Assembly: GCA_021818715.1 (NCBI GenBank) | Contig: JAKATN010000001.1 | Span: 1-64,000, forward strand | DNA length: 64,000 bases | DNA from: Thermoplasmata archaeon | Lineage (GTDB): Archaea; Thermoplasmatota; Thermoplasmata; Thermoplasmatales; Thermoplasmataceae | Direction: 5' to 3' | The notes under the pieces: generated by a model | The model's database searches: none | What the model saw: only the letters and a program-made list of their open reading frames with translations | Told to the model about the DNA's origin: nothing | Made by a program: the position numbers and the translations under genes | Part shown: positions 26,878 through 36,046 of the stretch, piece by piece | How the letters are laid out: each line of letters opens with the position of its first letter | How positions within the stretch are numbered: the stretch's first letter is position 1

Positions 26878-28014
26878 TTATCTCTTTACCAGGAGGTATT
26901 TCACGATCTCCGGATTCCTTGCTATTACTGATAGTACCACCCTTGAGGGATAATCTATATCGCCCACCCTATTTATGACTGAGGTAATTTCCGGCGTGGA
27001 AATGATACTGTAGAGCCTGTCAAACGTATTATCAGACAGTGAGGAAAATAACTTCTGGACCAGGCCGTCAAACCACAGTTCAAGGCCAAGTTTCTTCTTC
27101 CACAATCTCTGGTATGCAGAAAGTTTACGCATGCCGACTCTGTCGTGCTCTATTGCGTCTGCTATAACCCCGGCACCGCATTCAGACGACACTATGCCAG
27201 TGTAAATCCCTCCGCCACTCAGTGGCTTGACTATACCTGCAGCGTCCCCGACAAGTATGCTCCTATCGCTGTAGGTGCGCCTGAGGTATGATATTGGAAT
27301 TGCGCCGCCGTTAATTCCCAGTACCTTATCCTTTCCGAACCTGGCGTTGAGATTATCAAAGAATTTCTTTGCCGTGGGGTAAAGAGAACCAGTCCCGATC
27401 TTGGTTGTATCGCCAGCCGGAGTGGCCCAACCAAAGAATCCCCCAGACGTTCCCGACCCTAGATATACCTCCACACTGTCCTGGTCTGGAAGCTCGTATG
27501 CCGCATCCACTTGGTACGCTGAGACAATTCTTCTCGGCCTGTTTCCGTAAATATCGCGCCTTACCCTGCTGTTGACGCCATCTGCGCCCACAACGACCCT
27601 GGCCCTCTCTTCGACAAGATTTCCGGATTTCCTGTACCTGACCTCAACGCATTCCCTGCTTTCCCGAACGCCAATTACCTTTGAGTCTATGCTGAAATCT
27701 GAGCCTGCATCAATTGCCATACCAGCAACGTCCTTGTCAAAGCGATCCCTGTCCATTACGATCGTCTTTTCCGACTTCCTGATATGGGTGCTCTCACCGT
27801 TGGGAAAAATGATGCGTGCTCCATTTACCCTGTTGACGCCGGCCTTGGTGTGAACATATTTCATGACGCGTTCAGAAACCAGTCCAGTGCACTCTACAGG
27901 CTTGCCCACTTCCCTGTGCTCTTCAAGGATTAGGGTGTCAAGGCCACGCTTCGAGAGATCATAGCCCATGTACGAGCCAGAAGGTCCGGCACCCACAACT
28001 ATGACGTCCCGCAT
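26878..28014 (-). CDS. geranylgeranyl reductase family flavoprotein (archaeal lipid saturation)
   Basis: This 378-residue FAD enzyme probably reduces the double bonds of geranylgeranyl chains in archaeal ether lipids. The N terminus has the dinucleotide fold GAGPSGSYMGYDLSKRG, then EEHREVGKPVECTGLVS with the cysteine typical of this family, and the second FAD motif SILVGDAAGIVKPLSGGGIYTG. The C-terminal part is helical. Related enzymes act on other isoprenoids, so digeranylgeranylglycerophospholipid is the likeliest but not the only substrate. It is divergent from the deoxyhypusine synthase gene. Confidence 0.9.
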   Translation of the reverse strand: MRDVIVVGAGPSGSYMGYDLSKRGLDTLILEEHREVGKPVECTGLVSERVMKYVHTKAGVNRVNGARIIFPNGESTHIRKSEKTIVMDRDRFDKDVAGMAIDAGSDFSIDSKVIGVRESRECVEVRYRKSGNLVEERARVVVGADGVNSRVRRDIYGNRPRRIVSAYQVDAAYELPDQDSVEVYLGSGTSGGFFGWATPAGDTTKIGTGSLYPTAKKFFDNLNARFGKDKVLGINGGAIPISYLRRTYSDRSILVGDAAGIVKPLSGGGIYTGIVSSECGAGVIADAIEHDRVGMRKLSAYQRLWKKKLGLELWFDGLVQKLFSSLSDNTFDRLYSIISTPEITSVINRVGDIDYPSRVVLSVIARNPEIVKYLLVKR

Positions 28015-28152
28015 GGCGGAACATAAATGACGGCAATAATAACTTGACTGAGCAGGTAGTCAGGGATTTCATCCCTCTCATTAAATATCCATCCGGGAGA
28101 TGAAGCCTTCCGCTAAAAACAAAAACTAATACCGGACATGGATTAATGAACC

Positions 28153-29085
28153 GTGAAAAGGAGCGATCTTCTTGGACGGAAAGTGGAGGATTTTCACGTC
28201 AATCGAAACACCACCATAGCTCAGCTGATGGGGTTATTTGGCAAATCGGGTGGATTCTCAACGGAGAAAATATACGCCGGGAAGGAGATACTTTCAGAAA
28301 TGTTCTCCGGGGAAAACACCACTTTCATCTCTTTTCCAGCAGACATAATATCTACCGGGTTGCGGGGGGTGATCTCTGATCTTATCTCGAGCGGGCTGAT
28401 CGATGCCGTTATAACGACATGCGGAACCATAGATCATGACATCGCAAGATCATATGGCTCGTATTATTGCGGCGATTTCGGCATGAGCGACGAAATGCTC
28501 AGAGAACACGGAATAAACAGACTCGGAAATGTCCTCGTCCCGGACGAGAGCTATGGCACGCTCATTGAAAAGGAAGTCCAGCCATTCCTGGAGCAAGCAT
28601 ACGAACAGAAGAAGGAGTGGGCTACTGTTGACCTGATCATGGAATACGGCAGGACCATCAATGACAAAAATTCCATCCTTCGCAATGCGGCTATGAAGAA
28701 AATCCCGATTTTCGTGCCGGGCATAACAGACGGGTCCTTCGGCTCCCAGCTCTGGTCTTTCTATGAGACTCACAGGGATTTCAAAATTAACCTTCTTGAG
28801 GATGAGCACAGGCTTGCGGACATAATCTACGATGCTAAGAAATCGGGTGCACTGATGATAGGCGGCGGGATATCAAAGCATCACACCATCTGGTGGAACC
28901 AGTTCAGAAACGGGCTGGATTATGCGGTTTATCTCACGACTGCTCAGGAGTATGACGGATCCCTCTCAGGAGCTAAGCTTGAGGAGGCAATTTCCTGGGG
29001 GAAACTGAAACCCAGGGCACGGTACGTAAACATAATAGGGGAAGCAACTGCGTTATTGCCGCTGCTGGTGGGCGAATTCCTTTGA
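28153..29085 (+). CDS. dys: deoxyhypusine synthase
   Basis: The enzyme transfers the aminobutyl group of spermidine to a lysine of translation factor aIF5A. The 310-residue sequence contains TTCGTIDHDIARSYG-type NAD-site residues, FVPGITDGSFGSQLW, GGGISKHH and SLSGAKLEEAISWGKL, where the lysine at about residue 284 is the expected imine-forming residue. GTG 28153 is the start. An ATG at 28146 is in another frame. The 3' end is three bases from a convergent small gene. aIF5A itself is not in the window. Confidence 0.95.
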   Translation: MKRSDLLGRKVEDFHVNRNTTIAQLMGLFGKSGGFSTEKIYAGKEILSEMFSGENTTFISFPADIISTGLRGVISDLISSGLIDAVITTCGTIDHDIARSYGSYYCGDFGMSDEMLREHGINRLGNVLVPDESYGTLIEKEVQPFLEQAYEQKKEWATVDLIMEYGRTINDKNSILRNAAMKKIPIFVPGITDGSFGSQLWSFYETHRDFKINLLEDEHRLADIIYDAKKSGALMIGGGISKHHTIWWNQFRNGLDYAVYLTTAQEYDGSLSGAKLEEAISWGKLKPRARYVNIIGEATALLPLLVGEFL

Positions 29086-29088
29086 CAT

Positions 29089-29439
29089 TCAGAGAAAACT
29101 GAGCCAGAGCATAACCGGGTCATCATGGCCATGTAAATCGGTAGACGTTTCGCCAAAACTGCTTCTTGTGACGAACCTGAAAAAGAATACTTCATGAGCA
29201 ATCAGCGTTCCATACATGACATGCTCCACTTCCTCCCCGTTTGGCTTGTGTGGAATAGCTTCAGGGAAGTCTGGCGTGAAATGCAACTCAATGGAATTCT
29301 TATTCCTACTCATTGTGTATGAGTGATTGGAATTTACAAGTTCTTCCAGCTTGGAAAGTTGCACGGAAGGCAGATCAGGTTTCATTTGATGCAGATTACC
29401 GTGGAATATTTTACTTTTGACAATCGTGGGAAGCAACAT
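29089..29439 (-). CDS. hypothetical protein, about 116 residues
   Basis: I do not recognise this product. It starts MLLPTIVKSKIFHGN from the ATG at 29439 with a weak GAAGGA-like site upstream; the frame extends to a TTG at 29475. The sequence mixes a Leu-rich helix (LSKLEELVNSN), strands (SIELHFTPDF, EVFFFRFVT) and a His/Asp-rich stretch near the end (DLHGHDD). It is convergent with deoxyhypusine synthase at a three-base gap, which favours a real gene. Codon pattern is unremarkable. It may be lineage-specific. Confidence 0.42.
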   Translation of the reverse strand: MLLPTIVKSKIFHGNLHQMKPDLPSVQLSKLEELVNSNHSYTMSRNKNSIELHFTPDFPEAIPHKPNGEEVEHVMYGTLIAHEVFFFRFVTRSSFGETSTDLHGHDDPVMLWLSFL

Positions 29440-29737
29440 CTTCCAGTCCTTCACAATACGGCTATCCACTTGCAAGGAATAGGGAGGCGAAACCTGAGAC
29501 TTGCTGAATTCAACTTATACATCCTGAAAAGTGAAATCACACCCCTGGTGAATTTCTGAACTGCACAGATCAATACCGGTTCACAGATCAGCAGACTTGA
29601 AAGTTCAGGAATGAAAGCTGCAGAATAGGCCGGCAAAAACGCAGGGCCATTCTATTGTTGAATTTCATATAATTTATATCCATTCATTGTGGTTTCCGGA
29701 CGCCAAAAACTATATCACAATCCTGAATCTGATAATC

Positions 29738-30652
29738 ATGTATTTCATCAGCGAGTCCGAAGTAAGGGCAAATCTCGACTATTCTGAACTTATAGATGGG
29801 CTTGAACAGGCTTTTGTCAGGATCTCAGCCGGAAAAGCCATCCTTCAGCCCAGGATACGATCTTCTATAGGGGGAATTACGCTGAACACCCTCCCCTCAA
29901 TTATCCCGGACCTCGGGGTTGCAGGAATAAAGTCTTACCTCAATAACGGGAAAGCCACCACGTTTCAATACATTATGTTCAGTATCAGTGATCCTAGCCC
30001 AGTAGCCTCTATTGAGGCAAACTATCTTGGACAGATAAGGACAGGCGCCCTTTCCGCGCTGGCATCCAGGCTTCTTTACAGGAAGCGCAAACCAAGGCTT
30101 CTGGTCGCAGGCAGTGGATTCCAGGCAGAATCACAGCTAAAAGCTCATTTCAGCGTCTTTGAACCGGAGCAGACTCTGATATATTCAAGGAATCCTGAAC
30201 ATGCTGAATCATTCCTGAGAAAAATGGAATTGTTCACGGGCCAACCTATCAGGATGGAAAAGGATATTGCCACCGCTGTCAACGATTCTGATCTGATCTG
30301 TTCTGCCACAAGCGCCAGGGAACCTTTCCTCAAAGGAGAATATTTTAAGAATGATTTTCACCTTAATTTGGTAGGATCCAATATTCTCAGCAGAAAGGAG
30401 GCTGACACGTCCGTGTTTCTTAATGCTGAATCGGTTATTGTTGAAAGCAAGGAGCAGGCAATGATGGAAAGCGCGGAGATAATTGAATTGATGAAAGCCG
30501 ATCCAGGCTACCAGGTGGTTGAACTAAAGGATCTTGTGACAACCCGTGACGAGTTTTCCGGTAAAAAAAGGACAATATTCAAGTCCATGGGCAACGGTAT
30601 AGAGGATCTGGTGGCATCATATCTTGTCTGCAGGAATATGGGATTACTGTAG
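29738..30652 (+). CDS. ornithine cyclodeaminase/alanine dehydrogenase family protein
   Basis: The 304-residue NAD(P)-binding enzyme belongs to the OCD/mu-crystallin family. RPRIRSS-like substrate residues (LQPRIRSSIG), GIKSYLNNG, SIEANYLGQIRTGALSALAS and the Rossmann segment LLVAGSGFQAESQLKA are present. It may cyclise ornithine to proline, make alanine from pyruvate, or reduce cyclic imines. The sequence does not decide which. ATG 29738 is used; the open frame extends to a TTG at 29687. TATA-like sequence at 29671-29678 precedes it. The 3' end overlaps a convergent glycosyltransferase gene by nine bases. Confidence 0.88.
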   Translation: MYFISESEVRANLDYSELIDGLEQAFVRISAGKAILQPRIRSSIGGITLNTLPSIIPDLGVAGIKSYLNNGKATTFQYIMFSISDPSPVASIEANYLGQIRTGALSALASRLLYRKRKPRLLVAGSGFQAESQLKAHFSVFEPEQTLIYSRNPEHAESFLRKMELFTGQPIRMEKDIATAVNDSDLICSATSAREPFLKGEYFKNDFHLNLVGSNILSRKEADTSVFLNAESVIVESKEQAMMESAEIIELMKADPGYQVVELKDLVTTRDEFSGKKRTIFKSMGNGIEDLVASYLVCRNMGLL

Positions 30653-31774
30653 CATTCCGTAAATTTCGAGCAACCTGTCTACATGCTTTTCCACAGTATA
30701 CCCTGACGCTGTTGTTGCCGGATCAAGGTCAGACCGAGAGATCAATGATTCTGCAAGATCCGGGATCTGTTCCTCCGCAGTATATGCATCGCCCCCAAGG
30801 CCAGAAGACAGGAATTCAAACTGGGACGAATTTCTGGGAACAAGTATTGGTGTACCGGCTGCCATTGCCTCAATGTCGACCGCACTCTGGTTTTCGAAAA
30901 GGGATGGATTGAAGAAAACATCGGCGGAACGGTAGTATAGGGGTTTATGCTGCTCGGGAATAAACCCCATGAATTTCACCCCTGCGTTGATCCTCTCCGA
31001 CAATATCTTCAGTTCCTCAAGATGAGGACCGGTTCCGCAAACCAGCACCGAAAACCCCCTTTCGGCAAGCCTGCTGCCCGCCCTTGCCAGCACATCAAGA
31101 TTCTTTTCAGCGCCTATCCTGCCCATATAGAGGACTATCTTTGAGGATCTGTGTAAGCCGAGAGCGTTCCTGGCATCGTCCCTGGAGGGAAGATTCCTGA
31201 AGATGCTCAGATCAATGCCTATATCCTGTCTGATGACATTGCGGAACCCGAGTCTCTCAAGAATAGATTTTGTAAATGCGGAAGGCGCAACCACATACCT
31301 GAATTTTCTGTAGAAATTCACCAGATAGAGATTGAAGGCTTTTGATATCATTGTCGATGCCCTCATTCCAAGATGAATGTATCTTGACATCGCCCCAGGA
31401 TCATTGATAAAAGTGTGGAATGTCGCGAGAGGGTTGAGTGAAAACTTTTTTGAGACCCTGCAGGCAAGGTTTCCAATAGATACCGGTGTATGGGAATGCA
31501 CTATTTCCGGCGCAAATTTGACCGCCTCCTTCATTGAGAAGGAAGTTTTCAGCGGTATCCTGTACTGTGGATAGAGTGGAAAGGGAAAGCCTCTCTGCCT
31601 GACTACCTGGAAACCGTCAAACTTCTCAGATCCCGTAATATGTCCGGGCGCAAAAACCCGGACCTGAAACCCTCTTTTTGATAGCTCTGATGCAACCTCT
31701 CTAACTCTGTAAGATACTCCGTCCACGTTGGGATAGAAAGAATCAGTGAAAAGCGCGACCTTCTTATGGTTCAA
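30644..31774 (-). CDS. GT4-family glycosyltransferase
   Basis: The 376-residue GT-B enzyme has the N-terminal acceptor domain typical of GT4 (KVALFTDSFYPNVDGVSYRV, VHSHTPVSIGNLA, ATFHTFINDPGAMSRY) and a C-terminal nucleotide-sugar domain (VLYMGRIGAEKNLDVLARA, VLVCGTGPHLEEL, NPSLFENQSAVDIEAMAAGTP trimmed to its core ENQSAVDIEAMAAG). Relatives build glycolipids, mannosyl-diacylglycerol-like lipids or surface glycans. In a wall-less archaeon, membrane glycolipid or glycoprotein synthesis is a reasonable inference. It is divergent from the secreted protease across a 229-base gap. Confidence 0.92.
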   Translation of the reverse strand: MNHKKVALFTDSFYPNVDGVSYRVREVASELSKRGFQVRVFAPGHITGSEKFDGFQVVRQRGFPFPLYPQYRIPLKTSFSMKEAVKFAPEIVHSHTPVSIGNLACRVSKKFSLNPLATFHTFINDPGAMSRYIHLGMRASTMISKAFNLYLVNFYRKFRYVVAPSAFTKSILERLGFRNVIRQDIGIDLSIFRNLPSRDDARNALGLHRSSKIVLYMGRIGAEKNLDVLARAGSRLAERGFSVLVCGTGPHLEELKILSERINAGVKFMGFIPEQHKPLYYRSADVFFNPSLFENQSAVDIEAMAAGTPILVPRNSSQFEFLSSGLGGDAYTAEEQIPDLAESLISRSDLDPATTASGYTVEKHVDRLLEIYGMLQ

Positions 31775-31870
31775 CCGTTGGTGAAACCAGAAAAATATTT
31801 TATAGTTTAGGTTGATCAGCGTATCTCATCTTATTGAATTATCTTTCTTTGATATGAGTTCCCTGAATAT

Positions 31871-31980
31871 TACCAAATGGTATTTTTCATTAGAGTCATT
31901 CATATTCTATGACTAAAAATCCGAAAATATAGTGGTTTTAAATCAATTTATCCGGGATCATTTGCGATCATGATATATAG
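31871..31980 (+). promoter_or_regulatory. upstream region of the S53 protease: two inverted repeats and a TATA box
   Basis: TACCA-AA-TGGTA lies at 31871-31882. AGTCAT and ATGACT form a second inverted repeat at 31894-31899 and 31909-31914 with a nine-base spacer. TATATAG at 31974-31980 is 24 bases before the protease ATG at 32004, the spacing of a leaderless promoter. The repeats could be operator sites for this gene or for the divergent glycosyltransferase. Confidence 0.4.
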
Positions 31981-32003
31981 ACTAATGTTCATAATTTTTC
32001 CCG

Positions 32004-35000
32004 ATGAATCGCAAAGCATTGGTCTTTGTAATTTTAGCGATTTCATTTGCCATGGTTTTTGGTGCTGTACAATTTGGAATGCAGCATGTGGCGAATAAAA
32101 ACGTAACGCAGAACACCGTGCCAAATATTTTTGCCGGCGTGGTGTCAGGCATACCCAGTTCAGGCGCGATAAACGAGAACACCCATCTGACGGTAATGGT
32201 CACTCTCAAGTACAGGAATCAGCAGGCCCTGAATACACTTCTCGGGGATCTGCAGAACCAGAACTCACCCATGTACCACAAGTTTTTGACGGCTACGCAG
32301 TTTAACCAGCTTTTCTCACCAACGTCAAGCGAGTACTTTTCTTATGTGAGCTATTTCCTATCCCACGGTTTTTCCGTGACGACTTACACGGACAGGGTTT
32401 CGATAATGCTCAAGGGAACTGCATCTCAGTTTGAGTCGGTATTCCACACAACAATAGACAATTTCCATGCGAATGGAAGGACATTCTATGCTCCATCCTC
32501 GCAGGTCTCCTTGTCTATTGGATCGCAGGGGGATATTGCGGGAATCGTCGGATTGAGCGACCAGTTCCAGCCCAAGATCTCACCGATGTTCACGGGTTCC
32601 GGCTCATCGCAGCTGCTCTACGGGGCGGATATGCAGGCAGCCTACCAGCTGAACAAAATTTTCCAGGCAAAGGGATATCCTACAACTGAGACAATCGCTA
32701 CTATTCTCTGGTCAGGGACGGATTCATCCGGTGCGGATGTGGCTCCTTTTGTCCCCTCAGATATAAGCTATTACCTTACCCACAACCTGCCAGCAGGGGA
32801 ACCCATTTCGACAATCTATGGCTACCCAATTAATGGCGCACCACCACCAGGCCCCTCTGCAGCTAACGATCAGTCGCAGGCCAACTACGAAAGCACGCTG
32901 GACCTTGAGATGGCAGGCAGTGCTGCACCCGGTTCAACCGTGGTTGAAGTATACGGGCCAACGGCAACAGAGGCTAACCTTGATGCAGCGTTCGCGGCAA
33001 TCCTCAACCCGAGCTACAATACATCTGTCAATACCGCACTTTCCCATGTGGTTGCTATATCCAACTCCTGGGGTGGAACTGACACCGTTGACAGCACCTG
33101 GAGTTCATACGAGCAGCAGGCAGCTGCCAGAGGAATAACTGTGCTTGCCTCCTCCGGAGATGGAGGAAACACTGGCAGTGCAGCGCCGAGCTTCCCTGCA
33201 ACAGTAGGATATGATACCTATGGAACGCTTTCAGTGGGAGGTGCCGCAATGGTACTTACAGGAAGCACTTCCACTACGGGAAGCGGAACTACAGGTATAT
33301 CAACGCAGTCAGTCTGGTATAACACTCCAAGTTCAGGCGACGGTTCCCAGGGTGGAGTTAGCTCCTCGTATGCGGAGCCCACATGGCAACTGTACAGCTC
33401 TGATGCCAACTCCGTAATTACCGGTGCATCGTCAATCACGGGCGTATCTTCCGGAAGGGGAACACCTGACGTGGCAGGCGACGGAGCCAACATGGAGATT
33501 TACATTACGTACAGCGGATCAAGCAGCTACCAGGAACTCTGGGGAACAAGCATTGCATCGCCCCTTACTGCAGGAGTTGTGGCTGACATGGTTCACTATC
33601 TTGGCAGCAACGAAGGATTCATGAATCCCCTGATATACAAACTGGCTCAGGCTGAATACAACGGTTCGTACGCATCCCAGAAACCATTCTACTTCATCAG
33701 CAACGGATCGAACGGGGATTTCAGTGCAAACAACGGATACAGCCTGGCTGTTGGCTGGGGTTCAATTAACGCCTACAGTTTTGTGCTTGATCAGTCCTCC
33801 ACCAGCCCGCCCGCGAAATACACCGTCACTTTCACAGAATCCGGCCTTCCGTCTGGAACGACCTGGTCTGTCACTCTCGGTGGAATAACGAACAGCGGAA
33901 CTGGAAGCATTTCCTTCTCTGAACCTAATGGAACCTACTCTTACAGTGTAGGGGCAGTCTCAGGATATACCTCGTCTCCGTCCTCCGGCAGTCTGACGGT
34001 TAACGGTGCTGCAGTGTCGCAGGCAATAACATTCACTGCAACTGTTACGGCGAAATACACCGTCACTTTCACAGAATCCGGCCTTCCGTCTGGAACGACC
34101 TGGTCTGTCACTCTCGGTGGAATAACGAACAGCGGAACTGGAAGCATTTCCTTCTCTGAACCTAATGGAACCTACTCTTACAGTGTAGGGGCAGTCTCAG
34201 GATATACCTCGTCTCCGTCCTCCGGCAGTCTGACGGTTAACGGTGCTGCAGTGTCGCAGGCAATAGCTTTCAGCAAGGTCACGACACCGTCTTCAGTGGT
34301 AGTGGCCAAGGTGAATGCAACGTCTTCGAACATTGCGACATACAACTTGCCGGAAGCTGAGGAGATTACGCCAGGGTCAAGCTCTGCGACTATCAACTAT
34401 GTGGCACTCTACTTAAGCGGTAGCGGCTCCGTTGACTTTGGTATAGGCACATCCCTATGGGGAGACAACGTAGTGCCATTCACCTCTGTCAGCGTGGTAA
34501 GCAGCAAGGTCTGGTATAACACCACCTTTTCACCGGTAACCCTATCGGCAGGAACGGACTATTACCTGACGGTTGAGGGTTCTGGATCGATAATGTGGGG
34601 CTATGCGAGCTACGGATCGACAACAGTGGATCTGAACGCACTGCAGGACTACTGGTATGGTACACCCCCCAGCAATGGTCTGCCTTCAGGCACACCAACA
34701 AATGACAACTCGTATCCGAACATATTCACGGTGGGATACTACAGTTCCAGCAGCACTCCTCCTCCAGCAACTTATGGAGTGACCTTCACTGAGTCCGGTC
34801 TGCCATCCGGATCAACGTGGTATGTGAACGTCACTGCAAGCGGGAGCACAAAGAGTTACAGCTCAACATCGACGAGCCTGTCTTTCAGCGAACTAAACGG
34901 ATCGTACACATACAAGGTAGCGTCATTGAGCAAGACCTACGCTCCTAGCGCATACTCAGGCAGTTTCACGGTGAACGGTGCGAAAGTGTCCGAATCTGTG

Positions 35001-35795
35001 ACATTTACAGAAGTGAAGTACACCGTAACTTTCACTGAGTCCGGGCTTCCGTCTGGAACTTCCTGGTCGGTGACTCTCGGTGGCACTGCGTCTTCATCCA
35101 CTTCGACAGCCATATCGTTCTCTGAGCCCAACGGGTCTTATTCATTCACGGTGGGTACAGTGTCCGGATATACTTCCAGCCCGTCAAGCGGTAGCACTAC
35201 AGTCAAGGGATCTTCCACGTCGACTGCAATAACATTCTCGAAGAGCAGCAGTTCATCACCCAACGGAGTTTTCGCGCAGGTGAAGGCAACCGCCTCCAAC
35301 ACTTACTACTACACTCTCCCTGAGGCGGAAGAATTTGACGTGACAAGCACAGTTCAGGTCGACTTCGTTACCCTGAATCTGGCAGGATCAGGAACAGTCA
35401 CGTTTGGAATCGGAACCTCTGTGTTTAAGAATAACGTCCTTGCGACCATTTCCGAAACAGTCAACCTGCCCAATGGAGGATGGATAAATGTCTCATTCCC
35501 CGCAGTGACCCTAAAGAGTGGAACCAACTACTTCCTGAACGTGAACGCCCCATCGAGTAGCTCTGTGCAGTGGGGATACGCCAACTCCGGTACCACTTCC
35601 GTGGACAAGAACGCACTGCAGGACTACTGGTACTCAGGCTCCACGCTGGTCAACGACAACTCTTACCCTGACCTGTTCTCTGTCGGATATTCCAGTTCGG
35701 CAGCGGTCGTGGGTATGAGCGTTGTTCATGCTGGAATTTTGCAGATGCCAGTTATGAACGTGCAGGCCAATTTCAGACCTGTTTCTGAAATTTAA
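32004..35795 (+). CDS. secreted S53 (sedolisin/kumamolisin-type) protease with ESGLPSG beta modules
   Basis: The 1,263-residue exoprotein starts with a signal peptide (residues about 1-22). A pro-kumamolisin activation domain spans about 45-190. The catalytic domain spans about 200-595: Glu296 and Asp300 in NYESTLDLEMAGSAAPG, the oxyanion aspartate Asp386 in ASSGDGG, and nucleophile Ser516 in GTSIASP. These proteases work at acid pH, which suits an acidophile. The C-terminal half has four about 72-residue modules (604, 683, 923 and about 1004 onward) with FTESGLPSG, and two PEAEE...LQDYWY modules at about 766-912 and 1089-1229. There is no C-terminal membrane anchor. It probably degrades external protein for nutrition. 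Confidence 0.93.
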   Translation: MNRKALVFVILAISFAMVFGAVQFGMQHVANKNVTQNTVPNIFAGVVSGIPSSGAINENTHLTVMVTLKYRNQQALNTLLGDLQNQNSPMYHKFLTATQFNQLFSPTSSEYFSYVSYFLSHGFSVTTYTDRVSIMLKGTASQFESVFHTTIDNFHANGRTFYAPSSQVSLSIGSQGDIAGIVGLSDQFQPKISPMFTGSGSSQLLYGADMQAAYQLNKIFQAKGYPTTETIATILWSGTDSSGADVAPFVPSDISYYLTHNLPAGEPISTIYGYPINGAPPPGPSAANDQSQANYESTLDLEMAGSAAPGSTVVEVYGPTATEANLDAAFAAILNPSYNTSVNTALSHVVAISNSWGGTDTVDSTWSSYEQQAAARGITVLASSGDGGNTGSAAPSFPATVGYDTYGTLSVGGAAMVLTGSTSTTGSGTTGISTQSVWYNTPSSGDGSQGGVSSSYAEPTWQLYSSDANSVITGASSITGVSSGRGTPDVAGDGANMEIYITYSGSSSYQELWGTSIASPLTAGVVADMVHYLGSNEGFMNPLIYKLAQAEYNGSYASQKPFYFISNGSNGDFSANNGYSLAVGWGSINAYSFVLDQSSTSPPAKYTVTFTESGLPSGTTWSVTLGGITNSGTGSISFSEPNGTYSYSVGAVSGYTSSPSSGSLTVNGAAVSQAITFTATVTAKYTVTFTESGLPSGTTWSVTLGGITNSGTGSISFSEPNGTYSYSVGAVSGYTSSPSSGSLTVNGAAVSQAIAFSKVTTPSSVVVAKVNATSSNIATYNLPEAEEITPGSSSATINYVALYLSGSGSVDFGIGTSLWGDNVVPFTSVSVVSSKVWYNTTFSPVTLSAGTDYYLTVEGSGSIMWGYASYGSTTVDLNALQDYWYGTPPSNGLPSGTPTNDNSYPNIFTVGYYSSSSTPPPATYGVTFTESGLPSGSTWYVNVTASGSTKSYSSTSTSLSFSELNGSYTYKVASLSKTYAPSAYSGSFTVNGAKVSESVTFTEVKYTVTFTESGLPSGTSWSVTLGGTASSSTSTAISFSEPNGSYSFTVGTVSGYTSSPSSGSTTVKGSSTSTAITFSKSSSSSPNGVFAQVKATASNTYYYTLPEAEEFDVTSTVQVDFVTLNLAGSGTVTFGIGTSVFKNNVLATISETVNLPNGGWINVSFPAVTLKSGTNYFLNVNAPSSSSVQWGYANSGTTSVDKNALQDYWYSGSTLVNDNSYPDLFSVGYSSSAAVVGMSVVHAGILQMPVMNVQANFRPVSEI
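33813..34028 (+). repeat. 216-bp direct repeat, copy 1, in the S53 protease gene
   Basis: This encodes the first ESGLPSG module. By eye it is identical base for base to 34050-34265, with a 21-base spacer, giving a 237-bp in-frame repeat period. Identity at silent positions points to recent duplication or gene conversion. Confidence 0.92.
34050..34265 (+). repeat. 216-bp direct repeat, copy 2, in the S53 protease gene
   Basis: This is the second exact copy of 33813-34028. Modules three and four further downstream are the same protein family but have diverged at the DNA level, so only this pair is recent. Confidence 0.92.
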
Positions 35796-35836
35796 ACTTT
35801 TTATTATTTTTATTATTTTTATTATTTTTTTATTTG
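35796..35836 (+). terminator. T-rich tract after the S53 protease gene
   Basis: The stop codon is followed by CTTTTTATTATTTTTATT and further repeats of that pattern. Oligo-T runs are the main intrinsic termination signal of archaeal RNA polymerase. No hairpin is needed or seen. Confidence 0.65.
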
Positions 35837-36046
35837 ATTAATGTGTTTCGTTTTTGTTTGCTCTGCTGATATACTAATCAAAATAAATGTGCCCGGAGGT
35901 CCTGCCTAAGCCACAATTAACATGTGCGCATGATGTTTTCCCCATTTCTTTTCTATGTTATTGGCAGCGATCCATAGGCTGGCGATTTCGCCTGGATGAA
36001 TCCCCACATCCTTCATGCCGAAATGGTCTGATTGTGCACAATGTTA

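Noticed and set aside
31807-31817. 11-base match (TTAGGTTGATC) to the transposon terminal repeat
   Set aside because: The match does not extend to the outer end of the repeat and no partner or target duplication is present, so chance is the simpler explanation.
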